Origin: a bacterium
GTDB taxonomy: Bacteria > Planctomycetota > Planctomycetia > Planctomycetales > Planctomycetaceae
Length of the DNA: 64,000 nucleotides
Direction of reading: 5' to 3'
Assembly: GCA_016125225.1 (NCBI GenBank)
Contig: WGME01000001.1
Span: forward strand, 119,747 to 183,746
The notes below the pieces were generated by a model. The model was not told where the DNA came from. It ran no database searches and saw only the letters and a list, made by a program, of their open reading frames with translations. Of this stretch, positions 9,513 to 17,980 are shown piece by piece; within the stretch, counting starts at the first letter, position 1, and every line of letters starts with the position of its first letter. Both the position numbers and the translations under genes were made by a program.

Positions 9513-10031
9513 TCAGGCGATCCTCACATGTTGCACGCCATGCTTCACCAGCCATTCCAGCCAGCGTTCCTGCTCTTCGGTGATTTCGATCTCCGTGCGG
9601 GAATCGCTATCGAGAGGCGAGACGATGGTGATCACGCCCTCGTCGAGAATACGGGCGGCATCATCGCGCCGAATCCAGTATTCCCCCTGCGGGAGTTTGG
9701 CGGGAGCATCCTGTACGCCGGGCGGAGTTGCGAAGTAGGTGACATCGTGCCGGAAACGATCGGGCATGGCACAGGCCGGCACCTGGGATTGATCGACGGC
9801 GAATACACTCACGGACATAACACAAACTCCCTGACAACAATCTTCGCTGTGTGCGGTTCTGACAGCCTGTTCGGCGATCACCCGATCCAGACAGGTGGCA
9901 CAGAAACAAACGGCGTCTTCCGACAGCGGCAACCCCGCCGACGGCCGCGTCATGCACCAGCAATGCGACTTCCCGGCCACCAGTCCGCACGCATTGTCCG
10001 CCCCGCAACCTGGGCATATTGACGGATTCAT
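9513..10031 (-). CDS. Cysteine-rich CWC-type protein with extra C-terminal domain
   Basis: 172 aa. The N-terminal half carries a zinc-ribbon-like pattern of the cysteine-rich CWC family: CPGCG at 5-9, C14, CWC at 24-26, then CFCATCLDRV at about 42-51, and CCQGVC near residue 65. From about 70 on it is a different, Cys-poor domain (PQGEYWIRRDDAARILDEG...) ending in a helix EEQERWLEWLVKHGVQHVRI. The ATG at 10031 is chosen because an upstream alternative would lie within a terminator hairpin. It is coupled to the XdhC gene (3-base gap), suggesting a link to cofactor handling; that is inference. Confidence 0.75.
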   Translation of the reverse strand: MNPSICPGCGADNACGLVAGKSHCWCMTRPSAGLPLSEDAVCFCATCLDRVIAEQAVRTAHSEDCCQGVCVMSVSVFAVDQSQVPACAMPDRFRHDVTYFATPPGVQDAPAKLPQGEYWIRRDDAARILDEGVITIVSPLDSDSRTEIEITEEQERWLEWLVKHGVQHVRIA

Positions 10032-10052
10032 GATCGTTCCCGCGGGACACAT

Positions 10053-10080
10053 AAGCCCACGGATGGCGATCCGTGGGCTT
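10053..10080 (-). terminator. Terminator hairpin after SMP-30 gene
   Basis: Perfect 12-base stem AAGCCCACGGAT / ATCCGTGGGCTT with a 4-base loop, lying between the minus-strand lactonase gene upstream and the CWC gene downstream. No long T-run follows, so it may also act as a processing or insulation hairpin. Same stem family as the groEL terminator. Confidence 0.7.
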
Positions 10081-10113
10081 CCTCAACCATCAACTTTCGA
10101 CCATCAACCTTTT

Positions 10114-11142
10114 TTACCAGCCCGCGCCTTTGGTTTTCGTCTGGATGCGGCAGAGGTACATGTCCGCGGTGATGTAGAGCGTGCTGCCGTCGTCGCCCCA
10201 GACACAGTTTGCGGTGGCTTCTTTGGTGTCGAGGCGGCCGAGCGGTTTGCCCGTCGGATCGAACACCCACACGCCACCGGGTCCGGTCGCCCACAGGTTG
10301 CCATCTTTATCGACCTTCAGGCCATCGGGCAGTCCCTTGTGCTTGCCGACATATTCCGTGGTGTCGAACAGAACTTCGCCCTTGCCAATGGTGCCATCGT
10401 CTTTCACTGGAAACTTCATCCAGACGGCAGCTTTGGGGTCTGACTGGGCGACATACAGGAACTTCTCATCAGGCGAGAAGGCAATGCCGTTCGGCCGCGT
10501 CATCTCTTCGGTTAAGAGGGTGACCTTGTTGACGCCGTCTTTGCCTATTTGCAAACGATAGACGCCACAGTAACCGAGTTCGCGACGGGGATCGTCAAAA
10601 TTGCCCGGCAATCCATACGGCGGGTCGGTGAAGTAGAGATCGCCATTCGATTTGAAGCAGCCATCGTTCGGGCTGTTGAGCCGCTTGCCTTCGTAGTTAT
10701 CGACCAGCGTGCGCTTGCCACCGTTTTTGGTGAGAACCGACACGCGGCGGTCGCCATGCTCGCAACTGACGAGTTGGCCCATCGGGTCAAGCATCAGGCC
10801 ATTGCAACCGGGTTCCAGCCCATAATCCACGGCACCGGTGTAACCCGACGGCTTGAGAAACAGGCTGATCCCCTTGCCGTATTCCCACTTCATCACGCTG
10901 TTGCGGGGAATGTCGGAGAAGAGAACGAAACCACTGTCGCCGTCCTTCACCCACACCGGCCCCTCGGACCATTCAAACCCGGACCCGAGCACCTCCATCA
11001 CCGCATCTTTGCCGATGAGGGCATCGAACTTCGGGTCCAGCCGCACAATCTCCCCCAGATGCGGGAAGTTGGTGGTGTTCTGGGCGTGGGTGAGTGTGGG
11101 AACTAATAGAGCCAGAATGGCCAGCAGGTAGCAGCGGGGCAT
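10114..11142 (-). CDS. Secreted SMP-30/gluconolactonase-family protein
   Basis: 342 aa. Residues 1-20 form a signal peptide (MPRCYLLAILALLVPTLTHA), so the protein is exported. The remainder is a six-bladed beta-propeller of the SMP-30/gluconolactonase/LRE family: EGPVWVKD near 59-66, LNSPNDGCFKSNGDLYFTDPPYG at about 152-174 with metal-ligand Asn and Asp, and RPNGIAFSPDEKFLYV near 210. These enzymes hydrolyse sugar lactones with a divalent metal. The ATG at 11142 is preferred over one 18 bases upstream because GAGAGGA lies before it. Substrate is unknown. Confidence 0.9.
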   Translation of the reverse strand: MPRCYLLAILALLVPTLTHAQNTTNFPHLGEIVRLDPKFDALIGKDAVMEVLGSGFEWSEGPVWVKDGDSGFVLFSDIPRNSVMKWEYGKGISLFLKPSGYTGAVDYGLEPGCNGLMLDPMGQLVSCEHGDRRVSVLTKNGGKRTLVDNYEGKRLNSPNDGCFKSNGDLYFTDPPYGLPGNFDDPRRELGYCGVYRLQIGKDGVNKVTLLTEEMTRPNGIAFSPDEKFLYVAQSDPKAAVWMKFPVKDDGTIGKGEVLFDTTEYVGKHKGLPDGLKVDKDGNLWATGPGGVWVFDPTGKPLGRLDTKEATANCVWGDDGSTLYITADMYLCRIQTKTKGAGW

Positions 11143-11293
11143 AAAGATGCGTCCTCTCATGTGAGCCAGTCAAAGTGACGAGACTGAAATTGAGATCACC
11201 CGAAGAGTATCATTTCCTCCGCCAGGAATGTCTACTGCGGAGAGAGGTACAGGTCTGAGGGGTCAGATTTCAGGCAAGAAAAGGGCTGAGGCA

Positions 11294-11980
11294 ATGGCGG
11301 GGCGGGTGATTCTTGTGACCGGGGCGACGCGGGGCCTGGGGCGGGCGATGGTAGCCGGGATGATTGCCGCCGGGCAGACCATTGTGGGGTGCGGGCGGTC
11401 GTCGGAGGCTGTGGATGCGTTGCGGAAAGAGTATGGCTCGCCGCATCGGTTTGATGTGGTCGATGTCGCCAGTGATTGCGCGGTGGCGGAATGGGCCGAT
11501 GTGGTCCTGAAGGCGGGACTGGTGCCGGACCTGCTTGTCAACAATGCGGCGGTGATGAATGAAACCAAGCCGTTGTGGGAAATTTCCGGCCGTGAGTTCC
11601 AGCAGATGATCGACATCAACATTGCTGGTGTGGCGAATGTGATTCGGCATTTCGTTCCGGCGATGATCGAACGGCAGCGGGGCGTGATCGTCAATTTCAG
11701 TTCCGGTTGGGGGCGGTCGACCTCGCCAGATGTCGCGCCGTATTGTGCCACCAAGTTCGCGATCGAAGGGCTGACGATGGCGTTGTCGCAGGAGTTGCCC
11801 CAGGGCATGGCGGCGATTCCGCTGAACCCCGGCATCATTGATACCGATATGCTCCGCAGTTGCTGGGCGGATGGAGCGAGTGCCTATCCAACAGCCGACG
11901 AATGGGCCGAAGTGGCGGTGCCGTACCTGCTCAAGCTGAGCGCTCGAGACAACGGTCGCCAACTCGCCGTGCCGGTTTAA
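11294..11980 (+). CDS. Short-chain dehydrogenase/reductase
   Basis: 228 aa, classical SDR. Seen: the dinucleotide-binding TGATRGLG at 9-16, NNAAV near 85, and the catalytic Y150-x3-K154 (YCATK) preceded by the active Ser in NFSSGWG. The loop after TGATRGLG and the GCGRSSEAV segment (Arg after the second strand) suggest NADP(H) preference. The ATG at 11294 starts the fold exactly; an upstream in-frame start would add an unlikely polar tail. Substrate cannot be told. It is convergent with the NUDIX gene, with stops four bases apart. Confidence 0.9.
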   Translation: MAGRVILVTGATRGLGRAMVAGMIAAGQTIVGCGRSSEAVDALRKEYGSPHRFDVVDVASDCAVAEWADVVLKAGLVPDLLVNNAAVMNETKPLWEISGREFQQMIDINIAGVANVIRHFVPAMIERQRGVIVNFSSGWGRSTSPDVAPYCATKFAIEGLTMALSQELPQGMAAIPLNPGIIDTDMLRSCWADGASAYPTADEWAEVAVPYLLKLSARDNGRQLAVPV

Positions 11981-11984
11981 TCAT

Positions 11985-12389
11985 TTAATCAGTCGGTCGA
12001 TGCCGCTCCCGGAGCAATTCAATCAGTGGGGCATTGGCCTCGGGGAATGTCAGCGTGAAGAGCTCTGTCGGCGAGACCCAGCGAAATGCGTCGGAGGTGA
12101 TCGTCTTCGTATCGTCAAAGACGCGGCACTCCCAGAAGCTGAGGTCGAGTTCGCCGTGGGCATAGCGGAATCGGTGCTGCAGCAGCAACGTATCGGCGAT
12201 GACCACCAGTCCGGTTTCTTCGTGGCATTCGCGAACCGCACAGACATCGGAAGGTTCCGGGCCTTCGCACTTGCCGCCGGGAAACTCGGAGTACCCGGCC
12301 AGCGGTTTGCCGGGTGGCCGTAAGCCCACCAGATAGTGGTCCTGATGGAACACGACTGCAATACCGATACGTAACGGAGAACGGTGCAT
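11985..12389 (-). CDS. NUDIX hydrolase (MutT-like)
   Basis: 134 aa. The NUDIX box matches G-x5-E-x7-REuxEExGu exactly: G followed by KCEGP, E, seven residues, then RECHEETGL (about residues 37-60). MutT-like enzymes cleave nucleoside diphosphate derivatives, often 8-oxo-dGTP. The short size and single domain suit a pyrophosphohydrolase of that type, but the substrate is inferred. It lies downstream of fabI on the same strand, yet a terminator hairpin (12401-12427) separates them. Confidence 0.88.
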   Translation of the reverse strand: MHRSPLRIGIAVVFHQDHYLVGLRPPGKPLAGYSEFPGGKCEGPEPSDVCAVRECHEETGLVVIADTLLLQHRFRYAHGELDLSFWECRVFDDTKTITSDAFRWVSPTELFTLTFPEANAPLIELLRERHRPTD

Positions 12390-12400
12390 ACCGATGACAA

Positions 12401-12427
12401 TAAAAAAGCCCAGGCGACAACCTGGGC
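12401..12427 (-). terminator. Rho-independent terminator of fabI
   Basis: On the minus strand the stem AGCCCAGG / CCTGGGCT with a 6-base loop is followed by TTTTTTA, 11 bases after the fabI stop. Classic intrinsic terminator of the window's AGCCCA stem type. Confidence 0.9.
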
Positions 12428-12437
12428 TGGCGGGGAA

Positions 12438-13247
12438 TCAGTCGATTTTCGCGTCGGGAACCGGGGCCCCCATGATGTGGTAACCGGAATCGACATGCAG
12501 GTTCTCACCCGTCACGCCGGACGAAAGATCGCTTAGGAGATACAACGCACTCTTGGCGACTTCGGCTCCATCAACATTGCGACGCAACGGAGCCATCGCT
12601 TCGTACAGCTTAAACGTCTTGTCGATGTCCTTCACGGCGGATGAACTCAACGTCTTGATCGGACCGGCGGAAAGGGCATTCACACGGATCTTTTCCGGGC
12701 CGAGTTCGTGCGCCAGGTACTCTACCGAGGTTTCCAGGGCAGCTTTGCACAGGCCCATCACATTGTAGCCGGGAATGACTTTCTCGCCGCCCAGATAGGT
12801 CAATGTCATGATGCTGCCGCCGTTTGGCATCAGCTTCTTCGCGCGATGACAGACGGCCATCAGGCTATACACGCTGATATCCATCGAGGTCTTGAAGCCT
12901 TCGCGGCTGACGGCGAAGACGGGGCCTTTGAGGTCATCAATCGGAGCATAGGCGATGGAGTGGACCACGAAATCGAGGGTGCCGAACTTTTCGCCCGCCA
13001 TCGCGAACGCAGCGTCGATGTCTTCGTCTTTCTGCACATCGCAGGGGCAGATCATCGTGGGATTGAGCGGTTCCACGAGTTTGCGAACCCGGCGTTCCAT
13101 TTTCGGATTCGCGGGGTCCTTGTCGGGCAGATGCGTGAAGCCGAGTTGAGCCCCTTGTTTGTGCAACTCTTCCGTGATCGCCCAGGCGATGGAGTAGTCA
13201 TTGACGACGCCGAGCACCAATCCTTTTTTGCCTTCCATCAACCCCAT
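12438..13247 (-). CDS. fabI: Enoyl-ACP reductase [NADH] FabI
   Basis: 269 aa. It reduces trans-2-enoyl-ACP in the last step of each fatty-acid elongation cycle in the cytoplasm. Seen: [15 protein letters not shown] at about 10-24 (the atypical FabI cofactor loop), [11 protein letters not shown] at 92-102, and the active-site Y151 and Y161 with K168 (GYNVMGLCK). Residues [10 protein letters not shown] and VDSGYHIMG complete the family pattern. The ATG at 13247 is chosen because it gives MGLMEGKKG; the only upstream frame extension needs a TTG. A terminator follows. Confidence 0.96.
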   Translation of the reverse strand: MGLMEGKKGLVLGVVNDYSIAWAITEELHKQGAQLGFTHLPDKDPANPKMERRVRKLVEPLNPTMICPCDVQKDEDIDAAFAMAGEKFGTLDFVVHSIAYAPIDDLKGPVFAVSREGFKTSMDISVYSLMAVCHRAKKLMPNGGSIMTLTYLGGEKVIPGYNVMGLCKAALETSVEYLAHELGPEKIRVNALSAGPIKTLSSSAVKDIDKTFKLYEAMAPLRRNVDGAEVAKSALYLLSDLSSGVTGENLHVDSGYHIMGAPVPDAKID

Positions 13248-13573
13248 TGCTACCGTCCCTATCCTCAATTGATCGCAGTCACTTCAGCAGTTCGTCGGGC
13301 CGATGCCGCGTTTGTGCGGGCATCACAAGGGACTGCCTCGCGATTGTCGACCCGAATGTGTCTCCGGCAGACCGTTTCGCCAGAGGAACATGCCAAAATA
13401 CCCGGACGAGCGCAGTCCGGCAACTCGGCAGGAATTCTGAGGGGGAAAACGTTGCGGATCGTCGGAGATGTGACAGATTTCTCAGGCTCAAACAACAAAC
13501 CCAGGGACCAAGATCCCTGGGCTGTGCGATTCCATTCATTTCGACAATGTCTGCCCCACTCGGGAAGGACCGA
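13248..13573. other. Intergenic region between fabI and the Pro/Tyr-rich protein gene
   Basis: 326 bases upstream of fabI and downstream of the next minus-strand gene. It contains the terminator at 13490-13521. The remaining part must hold the fabI promoter, but I see no clear -35/-10 pair and no coding frame. Confidence 0.5.
13490..13521 (-). terminator. Rho-independent terminator of the Pro/Tyr-rich protein gene
   Basis: On the minus strand the stem CCCAGGGA / TCCCTGGG with a 6-base loop is followed by TTTGTTGTTTG, about 50 bases after the stop of the upstream gene. AGCCCA-type stem shared with other terminators in the window. Confidence 0.85.
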
Positions 13574-13924
13574 TTAACGGCCAATCCACAGCGAGAAGTC
13601 GTTGGTGTTCAGGCCGAAACCCGATCCACCATAGGGACGGCCATAGCCATAGGCCGGGTAGGGCCGGTAGCTGTAGGCCGGATAGCTCGGCACCACGACC
13701 GGAGCCGGATAAACCGGTGCGGGGTAAATTGGAGCTGAATACACCGGCCGAGGACGGGCATAGCCATAGGACTGTGGGTACGGGTACGCCGGCCCGACCG
13801 GTCCACAGCTTGCTTGTTGCGGGTAAGGCGTATGGTGGTGCGGGCCGCCCGCTTCTGCGGCCAAGGTGGAGCCCAGGATCATGGCGGTGGCAACCGCCCC
13901 AGTGAGTAAAAGTGTTCGGTGCAT
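13574..13924 (-). CDS. Secreted Pro/Tyr-rich protein
   Basis: 116 aa. Residues 1-25 form a signal peptide (MHRTLLLTGAVATAMILGSTLAAEA). The mature part is low-complexity: repeated PYP, PAPVYPAP and YSYRPYPAYGYGRPYGG, with a short ordered tail (GLNTNDFSLWIGR). Similar short exported Pro/Tyr/Gly-rich proteins are common in planctomycetes; no function is known, and a structural or cell-surface role is only a guess. A strong site AGAGGAAGG precedes the ATG at 13924. Its own terminator lies downstream, so it is a single-gene unit. Confidence 0.75.
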   Translation of the reverse strand: MHRTLLLTGAVATAMILGSTLAAEAGGPHHHTPYPQQASCGPVGPAYPYPQSYGYARPRPVYSAPIYPAPVYPAPVVVPSYPAYSYRPYPAYGYGRPYGGSGFGLNTNDFSLWIGR

Positions 13925-14260
13925 GGTAGTAACCTTCCTCTGGATGAGTGTGACACCCGGCCAATCATCGCCGGTGAGTCAGAGGAAACGCAGAGAGCAT
14001 GCCAAATCGCAAAAATTGCCGCGAATCTCTGTTTGAACGGCAATTTGCACCGAAACACGTCTGTTTCCCGGTTTTTAGCCCCGGAGGCTGAGATCAATTT
14101 GATGCCAGGCTGCAATCGAAACGCCTGCAACTTTCCTGCGGTTGTTGTTTTTACAAAACAAAAAACCGGCCGATCTTCACAAGGAAGACCGGCCGGCCCG
14201 TGAGACAGAGTATTCACGCAGTACGATCAACCAACAGGCGGGTTGGCGACCGAGCAGCGA
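13925..14260. other. Intergenic region between two envelope-protein genes
   Basis: 336 bases between the porin stop and the start of the Pro/Tyr-rich protein gene, both minus strand. It contains the porin terminator at 14153-14195 and, nearer 13925, a strong ribosome site for the downstream gene. No coding frame and no confident promoter seen. Confidence 0.5.
14153..14195 (-). terminator. Rho-independent terminator of the BBP2 porin
   Basis: A 13-base stem with one mismatch (CCGGCC core) and a short loop, followed on the minus strand by TTTTTTGTTTTGT. It ends the porin transcript. Confidence 0.88.
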
Positions 14261-15700
14261 TTAGTACGTCCAGACGGCGTCGACACCGAAGACCGTTTGG
14301 TTGTAGAGGCTTTCACCGTTGCCGTAGACGAGATCGTTACCGGGTGACCACATGTGGCGAACTTCCGGACGAATCGTCAGGCATTCCATCGGCTTGACGT
14401 TCACACCGTACGTGAAGGTGTAGTACGAGGTGCTATCAGCCTTGTACCATTCCTGACGCACACCAGCCTTCAACTTGTCGTTGATTTCGTAGAAGGCGTA
14501 GTTGATCTGACCGATCGAGTCGTGAGCAATACCGTCCGTCGCGAAGTTCGTCGGGCGGGTAAAGCCCGGGATCGCGGGGAACGGAGCAATGGTGTTGTCC
14601 GTACCGAGCACGTCGAACTGGTGCAGGGTCTGCAGTTTTTCGGTCCATTGCAAGGACAGAATCATGCTGTTGACCGCACCGTTGCCACGCCAGCCGAGGT
14701 TACCGGCATTGATGGTCCAGATGAAGGACACATCATCGTTCACGGCGTAGGTGAAACCGCCGAGGTAGGCGCTACCGTTGTTGAGTTGGTCGTAACCGGT
14801 ATCCCAACCGAGTACCCAGCCGTTCCAAATCGTCAGCTTGTCGGTCGCCGCATACTCGGTGAGCACACCGGTGTGGGTGAACGGTTCGCTGTTGTAGAAC
14901 GTCAATTGAGCACTGGTGAAGAAGTTTCCGGTCGCGGGGACCACTTCGTAACCCACGATGGTGTAGAAGTGACCAGCTTTGACCTTCATCTTGCCGAAGG
15001 CGACTTCGGCGTACAACTGGGGCAGAGCCCATTCGTAGCTGCCGTGATCGTAACCGTTGGCGAAGTCATACTTGCCGGGGTTGTTTCCGAACGCCTGAGC
15101 GTCGTTACCGTCGAGACCATAGAGGACGTCGACGCCGAAGCCCCAGTCGAAGGTCTTACATTCATCGACGGTGGCGGCTTTACCGAACCGCATGTACTGC
15201 TGGTTCAAGGCATAACGATCCCATTCCACTCGGTCGTCGAGGGCCTGGGCGTTACCGGCAAACGAGCCGTCCGGATTGTTGCTGTACTTGAACTGAGTCC
15301 AGCCATTCACGAACCAGCCTTTGTCAGCCAGGGCGTTGCCGCCGCAGCCGTCATCGAACAGGCCCATGATGGTGAAGCAGCCGAGGCCGCTTTTGCCGCA
15401 ACCGTTGTCGAACACCATGTCGGGTTCGCACACCGGAGCAGCTGGAGCACAGACCGAAGGAGCTGCACAGGCCGGAGCCGTGCTGCAGCAACCTGGGTCA
15501 AGATTCTTCAGCTTGGCGGCCGCGTCTGCAAAGACTTGGTCGCATTGCTGGCATGAGGGGGATGTTGGCGTGCAACCCGCAGGCGTACACGCTTCTCCGG
15601 CAAACAGGGCACTGCCGAGCAGCATCCCCGCTGTGCCGAGAACCATGGACGTCCCCACGCCCATGACATCGGCAAATCGCAATTGTCGCTTCGTCCGCAT
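14261..15700 (-). CDS. Outer-membrane beta-barrel porin, BBP2/OmpL-like
   Basis: 479 aa. A signal peptide (about 1-35, MGVGTSMVLGTAGMLLGSALFAGEA) is followed by a Cys-rich region (CTPAGCTPTSPSCQQC, then pairs CC, C...C up to about 120) and a barrel with alternating aromatic strands, GYEVVPATGNFFTSAQLTFYN near 250 and a C-terminus ending in VFGVDAVWTY (aromatic last residue, as in outer-membrane proteins). This matches the putative beta-barrel porin-2 family common in planctomycetes. It would allow small-molecule passage through the outer membrane. AGGGAG lies eight bases before the ATG. The Cys-rich N-terminus could be disulfide-linked at the cell surface (inference). Confidence 0.85.
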   Translation of the reverse strand: MRTKRQLRFADVMGVGTSMVLGTAGMLLGSALFAGEACTPAGCTPTSPSCQQCDQVFADAAAKLKNLDPGCCSTAPACAAPSVCAPAAPVCEPDMVFDNGCGKSGLGCFTIMGLFDDGCGGNALADKGWFVNGWTQFKYSNNPDGSFAGNAQALDDRVEWDRYALNQQYMRFGKAATVDECKTFDWGFGVDVLYGLDGNDAQAFGNNPGKYDFANGYDHGSYEWALPQLYAEVAFGKMKVKAGHFYTIVGYEVVPATGNFFTSAQLTFYNSEPFTHTGVLTEYAATDKLTIWNGWVLGWDTGYDQLNNGSAYLGGFTYAVNDDVSFIWTINAGNLGWRGNGAVNSMILSLQWTEKLQTLHQFDVLGTDNTIAPFPAIPGFTRPTNFATDGIAHDSIGQINYAFYEINDKLKAGVRQEWYKADSTSYYTFTYGVNVKPMECLTIRPEVRHMWSPGNDLVYGNGESLYNQTVFGVDAVWTY

Positions 15701-16428
15701 TTCTAGAACTCCCTAGTCTACTGCGCGTCTGTTTCCACTTGGCGTCGCGATCCATGCTGGATAGCGTTCGAGGTCCGAGCCTCCTGCCCGTGCCGAACAG
15801 AGCAGCCACGCCGTGAAAAACGACTACGCCGCTCATGCCGACCCCGCACGGCCCGTTCCCGTGAGCGCTTTCAGGCCATTGGGTGTCTTTCGCATGATCG
15901 GACTGGTCGTTAAAGCTGGCACACGAAATACAGGTTCTTGCGTACATGCGGAGCAACTGGCAGACTCTTCCAGAACACCCAAAAGCAATACAGACAACCC
16001 ATTCCCACACAGTGGATTTCTGAACAACGATCCGTAAACCTCTCTGAGATAAACCCTTACAGGATTTTCATCTGAACGGGCATTCTCAGAGGACAAGGGC
16101 GGACAAACCCAAAGCGCACACACGACCACTACCCATCATCGTGGCCCATCCCAGCCGGTACGATCTGCTTTTTGGGTATTCGCCCGCTCGGTTCGTCGAG
16201 AATCCAAGGCTTTGAGCCCCTCCAAACGTTCTGCCAGGAGGCCTTGTTCTGGCTCTCGACTCTGGTCTCTCGACACCAGCGACAGTCCCCACACCGCCTC
16301 GGTCGGGCAATCCCATCACCACACCCTTGCGAGGCTGCTGTCCAACGCCTACACTGCTCGTTTCTCTGCGGACTCACCCCGCTGGGTGGTCGCTCCCCGT
16401 GTGTCGCGTGCATTTGGCAGGATTGGCG
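15701..16428. other. Long intergenic region before rpmE
   Basis: 728 bases with no frame I trust on either strand. It carries the divergent promoters of the porin and rpmE-prfA units. The stretch 16190-16340 is markedly pyrimidine-rich on the plus strand and could encode a structured RNA from the minus strand, but I could not match it to SRP RNA, 6S RNA, tmRNA or RNase P RNA. Confidence 0.5.
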
Positions 16429-16692
16429 ATGAAAGAAGGCATTCACCCACAGTACCGAGAAGTCGTTTTTCAGGACTCGTCCACCGGCACGCAGTTCCTC
16501 ACCCGCTCGACCATCAAGACCGATAAGAAGGTCACTTACGAAGGTCGCGAACTTCCCTTGGTGACTGTCGATATCAGTTCTGCTTCGCACCCCTTCTTCA
16601 CTGGCAAGCAAAAGTTCGTCGACACCGCCGGCCGTGTCGAGAAGTTCCAGAAGAAGTACAAGTGGGGTCAGACAGGCGACAGCAAGAAGTAG
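16429..16692 (+). CDS. rpmE: 50S ribosomal protein L31, type B
   Basis: 87 aa. Component of the large subunit at the inter-subunit bridge. [20 protein letters not shown] at the start and [25 protein letters not shown] near 53-77 are family signatures. It has no CxxC pairs, so it is the zinc-free type B form. In other bacteria type B L31 replaces the zinc form under zinc shortage; here it may be the only copy. prfA follows 149 bases downstream, a common rpmE-prfA pairing. Confidence 0.96.
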   Translation: MKEGIHPQYREVVFQDSSTGTQFLTRSTIKTDKKVTYEGRELPLVTVDISSASHPFFTGKQKFVDTAGRVEKFQKKYKWGQTGDSKK

Positions 16693-16841
16693 CGGCAACC
16701 CCGAAGATATGGGGGTTGCGCCGCCGGACCACGCGAATCAAGACGCCGTGGGATGCCGGAATCGGACCGCATCTGACAGGATGAGTTCGACCGCGCGGCC
16801 CACGGTGATTTTGTTGGTGTGATCTTCTGCGAGCCCCACCC

Positions 16842-17915
16842 ATGTTTCCGACACTGCAAGCCAAACTCACGCGGTACGAAGAACTCGAGCAGTTGCTGCA
16901 AGATCCGGACGTCCTCGCGGATACGTCCAAAATGATCGAACTGCAACGTGAGCACGGTGGCCTCGGGAAAGTGGCCCTCACTGTTCGCGAGTTCAATCAG
17001 CTCGAAGCAGACATTGCAGCTGCCGAGGAAATGCTGTCCGCCACGACCGATGACGGCGATAAGGAGTACTTCCAGACTGAATTGAATGGCCTGCGCGAAC
17101 GCTATCAGGCCATGCAGTCGGCTCTGGAAGACATGGTGACTGCGGGAGATTCGCTCACGCGCGGCAGCCTCATCATGGAAATTCGCGCCGGGACAGGGGG
17201 CGAAGAAGCCGCTCTGTTCGCGGGCGACCTCTACAATATGTATACCCGCTTCGTCGAAAAACGGGGTTGGAAGTTTGAAGTCATCGACATTTCCCCATCA
17301 GACATGGGCGGTCTGAAGGAAGTGGTGCTCAACATCAGCGGCGAGGGCTCGTTCCATCAACTGCAGTTTGAAAGCGGCGGCCATCGCGTACAGCGTGTCC
17401 CAGAGACTGAGGCTCAGGGACGGGTCCACACCAGTGCCGCCACCGTCGCGGTGATGCCCGAGGCTTCGGAAGTTGACGTCGAGATCAAGGAAGAAGATCT
17501 GGAAGTCGACACGATGCGGGCCGGTGGCCCGGGCGGTCAGAAAGTGAATAAGACCGAATCGGCCGTGCGGATGCTGCACAAGCCGACTGGCCTGGTGGTC
17601 CGCATTCAAGATGAAAAGAGCCAGCACAAGAATCGTGCCAAGGCGTTGAAAGTGCTCCGCTCCAAACTGCTGGAATTGCGGACCGATCAGCAGCATCAGG
17701 CACGGGCCGAGCAGCGCCGCACGTTGATTGGTTCAGGAGACCGTAGCGAGCGGATTCGGACCTACAACTTTCCGCAGAACCGTCTCACCGACCACCGCAT
17801 CGGCCTGACTCTGCACAAACTCGACCAAATGATGCAGGGCGATCTCGACGAACTGATCCAGGCCCTGCTGCAGTTCGACCGCGAAGAACGGCTGCACGGT
17901 CGCAGTGATAGCTGA
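16842..17915 (+). CDS. prfA: Peptide chain release factor 1
   Basis: 357 aa, full length. RF1 recognises UAA and UAG stop codons and triggers release of the peptide. Seen: the GGQ catalytic motif at residues 231-233 ([15 protein letters not shown]), and the codon-recognition P-x-T motif at 187-189, here PET within [18 protein letters not shown]. In E. coli it is PAT; the P and T that matter are kept. It follows rpmE. No prmC methyltransferase gene lies next to it. Confidence 0.97.
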   Translation: MFPTLQAKLTRYEELEQLLQDPDVLADTSKMIELQREHGGLGKVALTVREFNQLEADIAAAEEMLSATTDDGDKEYFQTELNGLRERYQAMQSALEDMVTAGDSLTRGSLIMEIRAGTGGEEAALFAGDLYNMYTRFVEKRGWKFEVIDISPSDMGGLKEVVLNISGEGSFHQLQFESGGHRVQRVPETEAQGRVHTSAATVAVMPEASEVDVEIKEEDLEVDTMRAGGPGGQKVNKTESAVRMLHKPTGLVVRIQDEKSQHKNRAKALKVLRSKLLELRTDQQHQARAEQRRTLIGSGDRSERIRTYNFPQNRLTDHRIGLTLHKLDQMMQGDLDELIQALLQFDREERLHGRSDS

Positions 17916-17980
17916 TTGACGGTTCGCGCGACCTCGACGGGTCGGAATCGAAGTTCCTGGTGACCAGAAAATCTTTGGCG

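Noticed and set aside
8796..10022. 408-residue open frame antisense to the XdhC and CWC genes
   Set aside because: Runs across two genes that have clear motifs on the minus strand; composition is that of an antisense frame.
14354..15556. 400-residue open frame antisense to the BBP2 porin
   Set aside because: Val/Gly/Glu-rich shadow of the porin reading frame, no signal or domain, no ribosome site.
16190..16400. Possible SRP, 6S or RNase P RNA in the gap before rpmE
   Set aside because: None of the conserved cores of those RNAs could be found on either strand.
17379..17412. RF1 PET in place of PAT as a sign of altered stop-codon reading
   Set aside because: The Pro and Thr of the P-x-T motif are kept; the middle residue varies among normal RF1 proteins.
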